In this document: positions 12,993 to 25,213 of the stretch, piece by piece | How positions within the stretch are numbered: the stretch's first letter is position 1 | Layout of the letters: every line of letters starts with the position of its first letter | DNA from: Ascarosepion bandense | Taxonomy: Eukaryota > Mollusca > Cephalopoda > Sepiida > Sepiidae | Assembly: GCA_037127315.1 (NCBI GenBank) | Contig: JBBBDQ010000913.1 | Location: 6,164,001-6,228,000 of the forward strand | Direction of reading: 5' to 3' | Length of the DNA: 64,000 nucleotides | Translations under genes and position numbers: made by a program | Notes under the pieces: model-generated | The model's input: only the letters and a program-made list of their open reading frames with translations | Databases searched by the model: none | Told to the model about the DNA's origin: nothing

Positions 12993-13222
12993 CGGAAGTA
13001 AGACATGGAACAAGAAGGTAGGTTCAAAACGGTGTATTAGTATAATAAGAAACAAGATATCCAAAAGAAGTGTTATTAATACGTAAAATAGAAAATAAGT
13101 CTAAAGGTATTATTACGTTGCCTGACCAGTAGCTGTCGTTAACTGCCCTACTTGACTTCTCTGAACTAACTGCTATTGTTGACTGCCAACTTGACTGCTC
13201 TCCGGAAGTAACGCAGGTAAGT
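12993..13222 (-). mobile_element. LTR-like repeat (family F), partial
   Basis: The reverse complement matches 38218-38450 (AACGACAGCTACTGGTCAGG, CGTAATAATACCTTTAGAC, CATGTCTTACTTCCGACAC). The TATA part is missing. Confidence 0.65.
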
Positions 13223-13457
13223 TGAGACGCCAAGTCAGGATTGATTACTCTAAGTCATCAAAATATTTTTTAATATCTTTATTTTCATAATTTTTTATTC
13301 TGATACATTTATTATAATAAATATTTTGCAGGTAAAAAGGAATGCGTAAATAACAGGGCAAAAGGTTTGAACATTTGAGAGATTGACATTTTTATTATAG
13401 ATATGTTTGTACATTCTAACTCATACGTTTTGTAGGCCCGCTTTTGTTTTTCAATAC

Positions 13458-13458
<1 letters not shown>

Positions 13459-13517
<59 letters not shown>

Positions 13518-13529
13518 TGAAAAGACTGG

Positions 13530-13589
<60 letters not shown>

Positions 13590-13601
13590 TGAAGAGACTG
13601 G

Positions 13602-13649
<48 letters not shown>

Positions 13650-13661
13650 TGAAGAGACTGG

Positions 13662-13708
<47 letters not shown>
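13459..13708. repeat. (GATA)n array with higher-order structure
   Basis: Four (GATA)n blocks separated by three copies of GATATGAAGAGACTGGGAT (first copy with AAAAGA), a period of about 62-75 bp. The long Tyr/Leu/Ser/Ile open frame across it is spurious. Confidence 0.9.
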
Positions 13709-14075
13709 GTGAGTTTGTAACCCTGGGTTTGACGCTCTTGCGACCGTCAGACAAACTGATTAATTTTTTAAAAATTTGGTTATATGTAGGGTTGAGTATA
13801 TTCGTGTATTTTTGTGGAAGTAGGGGAAAATTTTTCCCACACTTCCACAAAAAATTTGGTTATATGTAGGGTTGCGTATATTCGTGTAAGCCGTGAAAAA
13901 TAGAGAACAAGCATTGTGTGGGTGTAATCATAGACAATGAAAAAAAAACATTCCCCCACTTCCACAAAAATACACGAATATACGCAACCCTACATATAAC
14001 CAATTTAAAAAAAAAATTAATCTGTTTGTCTGACGATCGCAAGAGCGTGAAACCCAGGGTTACAAACTCACACCT
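13709..14075. mobile_element. Foldback element with long arms
   Basis: GTGAGTTTGTAACCCTGGGT to GTTATATGTAGGGTTG (13709-13830) pairs with 13955-14075. The centre has AACAAGCATTGTGTGGGTGT, repeated at 16130-16190. A half copy is at 49280-49402. Confidence 0.85.
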
Positions 14076-14221
14076 ATCTATATGAATATGTCAGCTCTAT
14101 CACTGATATTGAGCACTTTCAAATAAATACCATGCATATATAATATATAAATAATATAATATATACAACAAATTGCATATATATATATATATATTGATAT
14201 TTATAATTATATACATACACT

Positions 14222-14282
<61 letters not shown>

Positions 14283-14390
14283 CTGCGGGTAAATTGTTCT
14301 CATTATTTTGCTAGTTTGTAACGGCCAAGTAAACGAGTTCACTAACCATTATCCAAGTCAATGTGCCACTCTCTTTACTAAGCTTCGTTT

Positions 14391-14480
14391 TATACAAATT
14401 CACAAAAAAGAGGCCCTTAGTGAGGCTCGAACTCCCTACTATCAACCAGAGTTGATAATTGTTACAGAACGTAGAGGACG
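14391..14480 (-). mobile_element. Degraded tRNA-related SINE
   Basis: AGGCCCTTAGTGAGGCTCGAA resembles the B-box region of family B. The head is diverged. Confidence 0.45.
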
Positions 14481-14877
14481 GGCCAGGATGATCAGTGATT
14501 GATCAGAATACTATGTAGGCGTGATATTCTGACTGCTTTTATTTAAGTTTTGAATAAAAGAACAAAACAGGGCGAAGCTAGCAGAGGCCAGCAAAATTTT
14601 TTGAAGTACTGAAATGCTTTCCGCGCCCAGATTCCTTAATGAGTCTAGGCTGCACGTAGCGCGATACTACGCTAACAAGTTTGCATGCGTTCACCTAAAG
14701 TTTTTCCTCTTGCTACCTCCTAGAATGGATGCTACCATGTCTGTCCCTCTCCGCTAATAAAACGAATAAGCAAAAGAAACCGCCTTTCGTTGATACAGCC
14801 TATGAAGTGGTGTCATGGCCTGGTTGGGGGGGGGTGAAGCCAGCGACGACACGGAATGCAACAGTATTTATTAATCT

Positions 14878-14990
14878 TACTCTGGTACAAGGCCACAAGT
14901 ATGGGGCACCCAGTGAAGATTTAAATCACTAAGTAGTAATAACGTTCAACTAGACTAGCTTGTTAACCATTACTCACGCTGAGACATCCA
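14878..14990 (-). mobile_element. SINE family B, diverged
   Basis: Contains GGTACAAGGCCACAAGTATG, the CACCCAGTGAAGATT block and AACCATTACTCACGCTGAG. Confidence 0.7.
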
Positions 14991-16080
14991 AAACTTGAAT
15001 AGTGTTGTATGTACAACTCACTGCATTCAGTAATCCATTAGTATAACGTTCATGCGCCTAAAGCATTTTGACTAATGAAAGGATTCTTTTCACAAACATT
15101 GCCAAAATAAATTTTCTTATTCACTCTTGCCATTATTATTATTATAGCTGTTCTGATAAACTTTTATAACCACTTTTAAATACATCTCTTCCGTAAAAGT
15201 TGTTATATTTGCATTAAATTTTCATATACTGTATGTAACAATTGCTAAGAGACAAAAATAGTCGAATACCAGAATATTTTGATAACAATATCCGGAACTT
15301 TGACTATATATTATTTTTAATTCGTTTAAAATTGTTTGGGACTGTATGATTTTGATAACAATAACCGTTTGATAATATAATCCGTGATTATAATAAACAA
15401 CTTTCTACGTATTTATATTAAGCAGTTATCAAAGAAAAATAATTTAAATTAACAAAAAAAGTTGCTATCAAATGATGTAGTTATTCAATAGTACTTGGGC
15501 GATATTCAAAGTCGTTCCATTTGACAATATGAAATAAACTATGATGTAACCATATATGTATGCGCGTACGTATGAATGTATTTGCTGAATAAAATTTTAA
15601 GATAATTTTCAATTTGAAGTTTTTGTGTTTATTTACAAAAAAAAAAGAATTCACCCCGGTTGCATTACCCGCGGCTGGAGCAAAAACAGACATAGACGTG
15701 AAACTGGCCGAAATGGTGTCATCATTTTCGGCTATCTCAGAAAAGACACAGGCATAGATATGATAATCATTTGATCCCCTATATTATAGCAATTACTGCT
15801 GAATTATCAAGTCACCATCCGTGTTTCAAGTGGAGAACTTAGCCTTTCAGTAGATTCGAGACATTTTATTCGCCATTTTTTCTTGATATTCAATAAACTT
15901 GTTAGAGTTATCAACAAATGCGTTCATTTTATTGAAGAGGTTCTTATTCCAACCTGATTTCGGAGCTATCCTGAGGTGCAAGGAGACAAAGTTTATCACG
16001 GGTGATATATAACCTTGAACGGCGATGAAACCGGCGGATGTAACTGACAGATACATCCGGCCATAAATAAAGTCAGCAAA
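14990..16080. other. Intergenic AT-rich stretch, nothing recognised
   Basis: No open frame with family resemblance and no clear repeat apart from short A/T runs. The open frames here (70 and 108 codons) have no recognisable features. Confidence 0.5.
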
Positions 16081-16200
16081 GTGATAATCAAAAAGCAAAA
16101 ATGCGTAGGTGTAAGCCGTGAACAATAGAGAACAAGCATTGTGTGGGTGTAAGCCATGGACAATGAAAAACAAGCATTGTGTGGGTGAAGAGGCGTGACC

Positions 16201-16925
16201 ATGTGGGTCGAGTGGGAGTTTTAAGACTATATAAAAGGATCCCGCTGGCTTCCGAGTTCCGACTGCTCTTTCGTGTGCGCGAAATCTCTCCGACTACTCT
16301 CCTGCTCCACACAAGTGACACGATCGAAGAATTAAAATATAAGATTATATTTATATATATATATATGTTTTTCGTTGTTTACGAAGATCCAGCGGTAGTA
16401 TACTAAACACAGCCATAAGTTGAGAATTATTCCTCATTAACTAAGTTACACAATGTATGTAGAGTCTTCACACAAGACTTTGCTGTCAGTCCGAATAACT
16501 TACGATCTTAAGAAACACGAATCAACACTATCGCGACGAAACACCTACTCCAACCGAAGAGGAGAAAGAAAGCCGGACGACCCGTAAGATTGATATTTCT
16601 CAACAAAGTGTAGAGTAGCTAGCACCCCTTCAGCACTCTAACCGATGAACTGGCTCGTAGCCTGAAAGAATCTACGAGTATGAATTTAAAGGCTCGTTTT
16701 TAATAAGTTGCGCCACGTAGATTAATATTCGAACTGATTTACTTCGTCGGCTATTCCACATTTAGACCCTCCTCTCTTTTGCTCGTAAATTTGTCTTGTT
16801 AAATGTTTGTAACTTATTGTTCTGTATTTTGATTTATATATCACTTAGGATCGGATACAGTGCTGAATAAATATATTAAGCTCTCATTCTTCTCTGTGTA
16901 TCATTCACCTCGACCATACAACACA
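16201..16925 (+). promoter_or_regulatory. LTR-like segment with a strong core promoter
   Basis: GACTATATAAAAGGATCC (about 16227) is a consensus TATA box, followed about 30 bp later by TTCCGAGTTCCGACTGCTC. An AATAAA signal is at 16867. The segment begins near TGTGGGTCGAG and ends CTCGACCATACAACA, imperfect inverted termini of LTR type. No target duplication or adjacent retroviral-type gene is seen, so a solo LTR is the best guess. Confidence 0.5.
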
Positions 16926-17042
16926 AAGCTAGCGACTGAGATAAGGAAGAGGGAAACAGACAAATCCAGGGGAGAGTGACATGTGAGTTGAATTGATATG
17001 TGAGGGTAACACTAAGTCCTTCTCAAACTTTATACTCTAGAC

Positions 17043-17494
17043 CAGCGTTTCTGAATCTTTTTACCCTTGCGTAACCCTTAAAATAAATTTCATGTCTCAA
17101 TGAACCCCTGCGCAAAACAAATTATATACCATATTTTTCTCATTTTATTTTCGTCGGAGTTCACTTGGTAGATATCAAAGTATATATTTTTTAAAACTGG
17201 TTTAAGGAAAAAAATTTTTTTCAGCAAATGAGTGGAGGTAACTAAGTGAAAGTATATACACTAGTGCCGTACAGACATCACTAAATATATTTCCAATGAT
17301 TGTTATATTTTTTTAATAACATAATAGCTTAGATGGGATGATGTATATATTACAATATGACAATAACCAAGAATATATTGTGCATGTTTAGTAATATTAC
17401 GTATATGAAATTAAATAAAACGTCAGAAGTGCATCATCTTATCTCACTTGTTCTCACGGAACCCTTAGAGACCTTTTGCAGTTAAGAAACGCTG
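17043..17494. mobile_element. hAT-type non-autonomous element (MITE) with 8-bp target duplication
   Basis: Ends are CAGCGTTTCT (17043) and AGAAACGCTG (17485-17494), and the inner terminal sequences (CCCTTGCGTAACCCTT and AAGGGTT complement) also match. The flanks CTCTAGAC (17035-17042) and CTCTGGAC (17495-17502) agree at 7 of 8 bases, the duplication size of hAT elements. The interior has no coding capacity. Confidence 0.8.
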
Positions 17495-17502
17495 CTCTGG
17501 AC

Positions 17503-18365
17503 ATAGCGATATAGAGCTGACCATAAGAAAAACATTAGAATATTCTTCCAATGTTTATAATAGCAATAATAATTGACTCAGTAAAATAGGTATTTTTTAA
17601 TTAAATTATTCAGTGCAGTTTTTAGAAAACAAATTGAACAGAATGTAACTCTATTTTCAGATGGCTAGTATTAATTTTAGGTGATTTTTAAGATGAGAGG
17701 TGATTTCTCTAAAATTGGAGAATACAATTATTTTTGTTGGAAAAAGTAACCGAAGTGTTAACAGGTGGAAAAGCCTAAATGCGAAGTATACTGAGTACAA
17801 AATTATTTTTAAGCAAATTTATCAAAGTGTAATTCTAGTCAGAACGTATGTCAATGGGTTTTGACGATGTGTAACCCTAGGTCGAAATGTGGCCTTGACA
17901 ATTTCCTATGTACTGAATTACCAGGGTAGTTGATAAGAGCAGGCAGACAATAAGAGGTGGTGTGTTTTCTCCCCTTCTATTGGAAGTTGAAGTGGATAAA
18001 TGTAATTGCTTTTACATCGAGCTGGTAAGAGTTATACAGGGAGGGAAATTAGTGATTCGGCCTCCGTATCGTGGAAGAAGAGGTTAGAAGAGATTTGAAA
18101 TACGGTGGGCCTGAAAACTCGCCTGCTGCTAAAAATAGAAGAAGACGGAAAAAAGAAATATTGCAAATTCAACCAATTGATCGTCCCGGAGAAATAATAC
18201 GAATATTATTGTGCTACTGAAATACCAGCCAATTGATATTTCTTTTCCGTCACTTATTTTGACTTGCTTGTAATCTTGTAATTATTCGATATATATAAAT
18301 ATATATAAATGTGCACCGTGTCGTTGCAGTCTTGAATATGGTTTTTATCTTATACCAATCCCACG
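17503..18365. other. Intergenic stretch, nothing recognised
   Basis: AT-rich, no long open frame. GGTTGCAGT-type SINE heads are absent. Confidence 0.5.
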
Positions 18366-18368
18366 CAT

Positions 18369-18482
18369 GTCTAGACTAGCCTCGTCAAGTGGTAATAAGC
18401 GGTCCTATTTTGGCTATTCCGAGACCAACAACACAACGTGAGCGGAATCGGCCAAAAACCACTTGACGAGGCTAATCTAGAC
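18369..18482. mobile_element. Foldback element, 114 bp
   Basis: GTCTAGACTAGCCTCGTCAA and the complement ending TAATCTAGAC form outer arms of about 28 bp; the centre pairs partly. Confidence 0.75.
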
Positions 18483-18529
18483 AATTTTTTATAGAAAGCA
18501 TTACTGAGTTAAGCAGGTTTTCCTCTTCT

Positions 18530-19080
18530 ATACATCGTGTCTCTTGAGTACATTGGCAACCATGGCTCTCCACAATTTCCTATCCTTTGAATCATAATCG
18601 CTTTTTCTTTTTCTCATCTCTCCTAAACCTCGATCCTTTATTCATTTACACAAGCATGCTAGGCAGGTTATGCGATGTTTTCCTTTCTTCCTCTAGCCTT
18701 CAATATGTCCTGTGAGTGTCAACTTCTCCAACTCCTGTTTCCTCATTATTTACCTGAGAAATTTCATCTATCTCTTTCTGATGCTACGAAAAAGTGTTTT
18801 TGTTTGTTTTTGTTTGTTTGTTTGTTTGTTTGTTTGTTTTCTTTTCTTTTCTTCTTTTTTTCCATCGTCTCTAAAACTTCATTGCTGCTCATATGTTCGG
18901 TCCATGACAGTTCATGTTACGTACTCTCAGCAGCCTTTCAAATGACCAGAATCCATTCTGTTTGCTTTATACGATGTTTTCAGCATCTTTTCAAATTATC
19001 TTTTCTGTTGGCTCAAGTCTCTTCTCGGAATTTTCCGGCATTAAATTTGATATGAGAAGACCGATATTACATAACTGTTC
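18530..19080 (-). mobile_element. LINE family A, strongly diverged
   Basis: The order of segments matches other family A copies (GGCAACCATGGCTCTCCACA near 18560, CCGGTCCATGACAG-like near 18900). It is interrupted by (GTTT)n at 18800-18840. Confidence 0.55.
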
Positions 19081-19464
19081 AGTACTCTTTTCTTTATTTC
19101 TAATGACATTTCCAGATTATTATTTTTTTTTTTTTTTTTTTTGAGAAAAACTTATTTCATTAAAACACTTGAAGCATTATGTGTATCGTACGTAAGAACA
19201 AGCAAGTTAGCATCAAAATGGTTTTATTTAAGAAAGAATATTACAATTTTTATACAATATTTCATTCTAGTCCAGTTTATTTATTCTAATATGGATTGAA
19301 TAATTTTTTGAAAAGTCATGTATGTTTTCGAGAGAAAAACGTTCGAATACTATTCAGCAGAAACGTGTTCAAAAGAAAAATATTAAAATCTTATTGAGCC
19401 CTGATTATGTATATAAAAATATAGAGATATATTTTTATATATAGAATATAGATATTTTTATATA

Positions 19465-20165
19465 CAGGGTGCGATGTGTAAATGATTGACATTTTATTTT
19501 TATTTCATTTCGCACATGCACTAAGTCTGTTTTTGATTTTGTCGACTGCACAGTATAGTAGGGTCAGTTGGGCACCGTCTGTGAGAAAAAATCACAATGA
19601 CGCTATTCATTCCGCCAGAAACTTGGAAACGTTATACTGTACGGATTGGTATTTACGCCGGAAGCCTCAATGCGACCATTTCTGTGTATTTGGGTATCGA
19701 CCTGAGGAGAGTGCAGGGGATTCAGAAAGAGTTGGATAATATGTCCAGTCACAATCGTAGTGTTTGAAGCAATCACTTGTGATGGCGACGTAATGTCCTC
19801 ATTCATCTTCCCATCGGGCCTCAGACTCAACACGGAGGTCTACATTAAGTGCCTTGAGGAGGTAGTACTGCACTGAGTCAAGAGGGTGACTACTGGAAGA
19901 CGCTATGTCTGGCAACAGGACTCTGCACCATGCTACACATGCAGAAGAAGACAAATTGACGCCGGTGAATTCTTAACCTTCAAATTTTTTTGTTCCTTTT
20001 TATTTCATTTTTAAATGTGGTAGTTGCCGATGAGATGTGAAATCTCTCTTAGGGATTTCATGTTGAAATGATCATTCAACAGTTTTGAACATCGAAATTT
20101 ATTTTATTTTATATATATATATCTGTTAAAATGAGATATCAGTGTTATTTTCATTTTTGCATAAT
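19465..20165 (+). pseudogene. mariner/Tc1-type transposase relic, copy 1 (5' half)
   Basis: Starts with the terminal sequence CAGGGTGCGATG preceded by TA. Coding remnants in shifted frames: AIHSARNLETLYC, then on to DVMSSFIFPSGLRLNTEVYI and KCLEEVV, which match the catalytic-domain region of mariner-like transposases. It has multiple frameshifts and ends at a shared inserted repeat (about 19963-20110), then LINE A. Confidence 0.7.
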
Positions 20166-20795
20166 TTAGACATATAAAATCAAGCCGGTACAGAAATTTA
20201 AATACCTAGGAAGTGTTGTAACAGAAGACGGAAAGTACGACACTGAGATCCGAAGGCGAATTGGCATGGCGAAAGAAGCATTCCAGAAGTTGAGTAAAAT
20301 ATTAAGAAACAGGAAAATTTCACTAGAAACAAAAAGGAGAGTACTGGATTGCGATGTAATGTCGGTTCTTCAATATGGCAGTGAATGTTGGACAATATCA
20401 TCGAAGATGAAGGAAAACCTTGAAGCAGCTGAAATGTCGTTTTACGGAAGGATGCTGCGGATATCATGGACCGAGCATGTGAGCAATGATGAGGTTTTGG
20501 AAAGGATGGAGACGAAAAGGAAATTAATACTGAACATCAGGAGGAAACAACTGAAGTTCCTGGGACATGCAATGAGGAAGGAGGGCTTGGAGAATCTGAT
20601 ACTAACAGGCCAGATAGAGGGAAAAAGAGATAGGGGAAAGCAACGGATAACATATTTGAAGGACCTGATCAGGTGGATGACGGAATGAGGGTTGCATGGT
20701 GCAACAGGAGAAAGCGTGCTAAGAGCCACCAGGAACAGGGAGATGTGGAAAGCCATGATCGCCTACGTCTTGAAAGGACATAGCACATAAAAGAA
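20166..20795 (+). mobile_element. LINE family A fragment, best open copy
   Basis: From YLGSVVTEDGKYDTEIRRR through LQYGSECWTISSKMKENLEA, ISWTEHVSNDEVLERMETKR, RKQLKFLGHAMRKEGLENLI and the 3' end, with a stop at the end of GLIRWMTE. It is the 3' part of a non-LTR reverse transcriptase (apolymerase region). It is inserted between inverted mariner end sequences (20110-20165 and 20812-20880). Confidence 0.85.
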
Positions 20796-21263
20796 GAATA
20801 TGCACAAGATACGATGGATAAACTGTCGTCTAAATTGCGCAAAAATGAAAATAACACTGACATCTCATTTTAACAGATATACAGGGTGCGATGGATGAAT
20901 TGTCGTCTGAATGACGCAAAATTTAAAATAACACTGACATCTCATTTTAACAGATATATTTACCAAAATTACACAAAAATGTCTTGCAGTACCAAAGAGT
21001 AAATTTATTCAATAGTTGGCTTGAACCACAGCCTCTAGACGACTTCGAAATCTTCTGCAGCTCTTCTGAACGATCTCCTTGTTTAAGTTAGTGAATGCTG
21101 CCATAATCCTTGACTTCGGTTCATCTTTGGAGTTACAAGGAGTTTTATTGGTCTCTCGCTCAACTGCACCCCACAAATAATAATCAAGAGGGTTGCACTC
21201 TGGGTAGTTAGGTGACCAAATGTAAGGGATGAGGTAGTCACAGAAATTGTCTGACAGCCATGA

Positions 21264-21795
21264 TTTTTTTTAATCATTTCACCCCAAGCAAGGCGGTACC
21301 GACACTGATGTTCAGAGGGCTACAAAAGAAAGTTAAGGTTTTAAGCAGGAGGAGATTGAAGAGGAAGACGAACCAGCTACAGGGAGTGATAAAAAAAAGG
21401 CAAGAGAAGGATGTAAACACAGGAGTGAAAACAATTGCGGAGGTAGAGAGAAAGGAAAAGATACACGGGGAGATGTAGAAAGGGCTGGAGTCAAGTGGAT
21501 AAGAAATGGGAATTGACATTGCATTTAAATTCCCGGAGCTTGTAGCCGTCAGGAAAGCAAGTATATGGAAAAGGAGTTCCACAGGTGGGAAGTGCGAGAA
21601 AAGAAGCTAGTGGAATAGAATTGTCGACTGCATTTGGTTGATTTAACTGTAAAAGGGCAGAACCTTGTTGCCAGTCTGGTTGCACGAGTAAATTCTTGTG
21701 GAGGGGGCATTAGAGACCTAAGTTCGTCGGAGCAGAAGCCATGAAAATATTTGTAGAAGAGATAGACGGAAGCCACATCCCGCCGGTGTAAATCC
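21264..21795 (-). mobile_element. LINE family B 3' fragment inserted in mariner copy 2
   Basis: ASVYLFYKYFHGFCSDELRS, LMPPPQEFTRATRLATRF and the 3' tail with poly(A), shown on the plus strand as TTTTTTTAATCATTTCACCC at 21264. Confidence 0.85.
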
Positions 21796-21799
21796 CAAA

Positions 21800-21990
21800 G
21801 AACCGATCCTAATTAATATTACTATTTTAATATTAAAAAATGATACAGGTGGAGAGCTCAATGTAATTAAAATTACAGAGCCAATTATAAAATAAAATAA
21901 ATTTCGATGTTCAAAACTGTTGAATGATCATTTCAACATGAAATCCCTAAGAGAGATTTCACATCTCATCGGCAACTACCACATTTAAAA
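21800..21990 (-). repeat. Dispersed repeat (family E) inside mariner copy 2
   Basis: GATCCTAATTAATATTACTA, AATGATACAGGTGGAGAGCT, TGAATGATCATTTCAACATG and CACATCTCATCGGCAACTAC. Also at 19990-20110 (opposite strand, in mariner copy 1) and 52285-52460. Confidence 0.75.
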
Positions 21991-22244
21991 ATGAAATAAA
22001 AAGGAATAAAAAAAATTTGACGCCGGTGAGTTCTTAACTTTCAAATTTCAAGTGGCTGGAGTCAAGCAAAGTCCAGTTGCCAGACATTGATTCTTCCAGC
22101 AGCCACCCTCTTGATCCAAAAAAGCACTCCCTTCTCAAGACACTTGATGTAGGTCTCCGTGTTGAGTCTGAGGCCAGGTGGGTAGCTGAATGGAGGCATA
22201 ACGTCACCATCACAAGTGGTCACTTCAAACACCTTCATAATCAT

Positions 22245-22545
22245 CGCCCGGTTCAAACTCCACCCACGTCTATTGAACAGGTGAAGAGGCTCATCACTTG
22301 TTTCCTGTTTAGGATGCGGTTTCCGGTTTTCTCTTTTCCAATCTTTTCACTCTCTTTTATTTTTTTTTCAATTGGAGTAAATAGACTAAACTATCGCCGG
22401 GTTCACACTCCACCCACGTCTATTGAACAGGTTAAGAGGCTCATCCCTTGTTTCCTGGTTAGGATGTGGCTTCTCTTTTCCAATCTTTTCACTCTTACGT
22501 AGCCCCCTGCGCATTAGCGGCGTTATCGCCTTGCTTGGGGTGATA
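22245..22545 (+). repeat. Two copies of a roughly 165-bp short interspersed repeat (family D)
   Basis: CACTCCACCCACGTCTATTG, then AACAGGTTAAGAGGCTCATC, CTTTTCCAATCTTTTCACTC, CCCCCTGCGC and the tail GCCTTGCTTGGGGTGATATG. The first copy is truncated and the second reaches the tail and poly(A). The tail matches the 3' end of LINE family B. Inserted in mariner copy 2. Confidence 0.8.
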
Positions 22546-23279
22546 TGATTTTAAAAAAAAATCATCATCCATTTCTTTCCGAATCCACTGCACTGTCCTC
22601 AAATCGACACCCAAACACGCCGAAATGTTCGTATTGAAGCTTCCGGTGCGAATGCCAAGCAGTACAGTAGCGGTTTCCAAATTTCTGACGGAGTGAGTTG
22701 CATTACGGTGTTCTTTTTCTCAAAGACGGTGCCTAACTGACCTTACTATACTATGTAATTGACAAAATCAAAGTCGGTGCACGCATGCACTATATGCCCC
22801 CCCCCCCGCAAAAGAAAATATATGTTACCTTTTTTTATCACTAAAAATTGTGTTCACATATACTAAGTTCAGCTTAGTACAGCACGAAAGTAAATAAAAG
22901 AAAATATACATAGGAAGATAATGTTGCGCCAATTTTCTAAATAAAGATAGTCTGCCTCACTTGAAAATCAGTATTCGAAATCTTCACCGATTTTCCACTA
23001 TTTCCCCAACCCAAGTTTGTGTAAAGTATTTTCTGAAATTAAATTTTTGTTGTTGTTTTGTTTTTACAAAGATTAACTAGGTACGGTATAGACAAAAAGA
23101 AAATAAGGGTAGAAAACTTTAAACAGGTGGGCTATTTTCGATTGTAAACTAACGCAACACGGTCTTCTTGCTCTTATTTTCTCTCATCTGATCTCGCCTT
23201 GAACTAATTTAAGGTTAGTAACCAATTTTGTTGTGATAAATTTGTTGTCAGAAGAGCAATTTTTTCTTGTTTAGATGAA

Positions 23280-24464
23280 ACGGCATCTGAAAGTATTGAC
23301 TTTTTTTTTCAATCTCTTTCTTTTAGTCAAGTCGTTTTTCTTTTATTAAAACCTTACTTTCTATTTTTCTCTTTCCGTCATTTGATAATATTTTTCTTTC
23401 TTTGTCTTTTTGGTTCTTTCATTTTTTTCTGTTGTTTTTTCTCATCGTCCATTATTCCCTTATTAAAAACTTTTTCATTCCTTTATTACTAAATAATTCA
23501 TTTTTTTCAAATGATTTCAAAATTTATTTATTTCAAATCTATTGCATTTATTCCTTCGTTCCGGTAATATTTTTCTATATTTCAGATTTTCATTCTTTTT
23601 TTTTTTTCATTTAAAATATTTTTCTTTCTTTCTTTCATTAATTCTTTCAAATTCATTCTATTTTTACCGTCCTTCTTCTATCGTTCTTTCTCTTGTATGA
23701 CTTCCTTTCTTTCTTTCAAATTTATTCCATTTTTACTACTTTTTCTTTCAAACTTTCTTTCTCTTATAATTTTCTTTCTCTATTTCGAATACATTAGATT
23801 TACCATTTTTTTCTAAGATTTCTTTCTCTAACTTTTTCTGCCTTTCTTTCATTCAAATCTATTCCTTGTTCTCTACTTTTCTCTGTCTTTCTTTCTCTCA
23901 TATAACTTTTTTTTTGTACATTCTATTTTCTATTCATCCTTCCTTCCTTCCTTCCTTCCTTCCTTCCTTCCTTCCTTCCTTCCTTCCTTCCTTCCTTCCT
24001 TCCATTTAAATCTATTCCCTTTTCCCTACTTTTCCCTGTCTTTCTTTCTCTTATATAACTTTATTTTTTGTACATTCTATTTTCTATTCATCCTTCCTTC
24101 CTTCCTTCCTTCCTTCCTTCCTTCCTTCCTTCCTTCCTTCCTTCCTTTTAAAACTATTCCCTTTTCCCTACTTCATCTCTAATCTTCCGTTCACCCATAT
24201 AACTTTCTGTCTTTTCCTCCTATTTTCTTTCTTTTTTCTTTCTTTCTTTTTCGATCTTTCTTTCTTTCAAATCTATTTCTTTTTCTCTACTTTTTTTGTA
24301 ATTTTTCTTTCTCACATATAACTTTCTTTCCTTCTTTATTTCGTTCTGTTTTTTTTTTCAAATTCATTCCATTATTATCTTTCTTTTTTTGACATAACTT
24401 TTTCTTTCTTTCTTTCTTTTTTCAAATCTATTCCCTACTTTCTAATATTTGTCCCACATAAATT

Positions 24465-24504
<40 letters not shown>

Positions 24505-24705
24505 TCATTCATTCTACTCCAACCAAACCGGATTACTTTCGCCGTGTCTGCTTTCATTAGTTCCATACCCGACACCCGATATATAGACTGAGCGTCGGTG
24601 TTTCGCTTCTCATAAACAAACATTTATTTTCTTTTTTTACTTTTGTTTTAATCTTTTTTTTTATTTATTTATTTGCTTTTCTTTTTTCTCTTCTTGTTTC
24701 CTCTC
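23280..24705. repeat. Pyrimidine-rich tract with (CTTT)n and (CTTC)n
   Basis: Includes pure (TTCC)n at 23937-24003 and 24092-24147, (TTTC)n at 24462-24506, and many imperfect runs. No coding sequence. Confidence 0.9.
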
Positions 24706-25167
24706 ATATTTTTTCTGCCCCCCCCCCCCCCCAGTAATGTATTTCGCTTTTTCAATAATTTTTCCTTTCGTTTCTATTTGACGATATAAACAAAAGGAAC
24801 AACTCTTGAATGTCCAAGATTTGTAGCCCCAAGTTTATTTCTTTGGTTGACAGAGTGAGTGGACTTTGAGACTTCGCTTTTCATCCGTTGTCAAGGTGAG
24901 TGCTTGGGAAACAAAGACGTCCTCCGCGACATTAGATTGGCCCGGTGTGACAAGCGTCGGAAACTGTGATCTGCAATGAAAAAGGAATGAAAAGCAAACA
25001 CATTAAATGGTCCAATGAATTGCTTATCAGAAAATAAAATATGATGTCAATTATGACATTGAATGCTGAACAATTTATCCAGAGCTGAAGGAGAGACGTA
25101 AGTCAACAGATATGGAGTTCAGAAGAAGACTGAGAACACGATAAACGGAGCATTCATTTTCTGCACT

Positions 25168-25176
25168 TTCCTTCCA

Positions 25177-25213
<37 letters not shown>

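Larger units (their letters stand above)
20882..22800 (-). pseudogene. mariner/Tc1-type transposase relic, copy 2, with nested insertions
   Basis: The minus-strand C-terminal part at 21005-21264 encodes WSPNYPECNPLDYYLWGAVE (the family's third catalytic aspartate region) and RFRSRLEAVVQANY. The middle part at 22060-22245 encodes DGDVMPPFSYPPGLRLNTET and YIKCLEKGV. The N-terminal part at 22550-22740 encodes LGIRTGSFNTNISACLGVDL. LINE B (21264-21795), a dispersed repeat (21800-21990) and family D repeats (22245-22545) interrupt it. The left terminus CAGGGTGCGATGGATGAATT is at 20882; the right terminus is lost in a poly(C) run near 22800. Confidence 0.8.

Noticed and set aside
13459..13708. CRISPR-like alternation of repeats and spacers
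   Set aside because: The spacers are identical and the repeats are microsatellite GATA; this is a eukaryotic higher-order tandem repeat.
13416..13850. 144-codon frame with repeated L-S-I-Y
   Set aside because: Translation of (GATA)n blocks.
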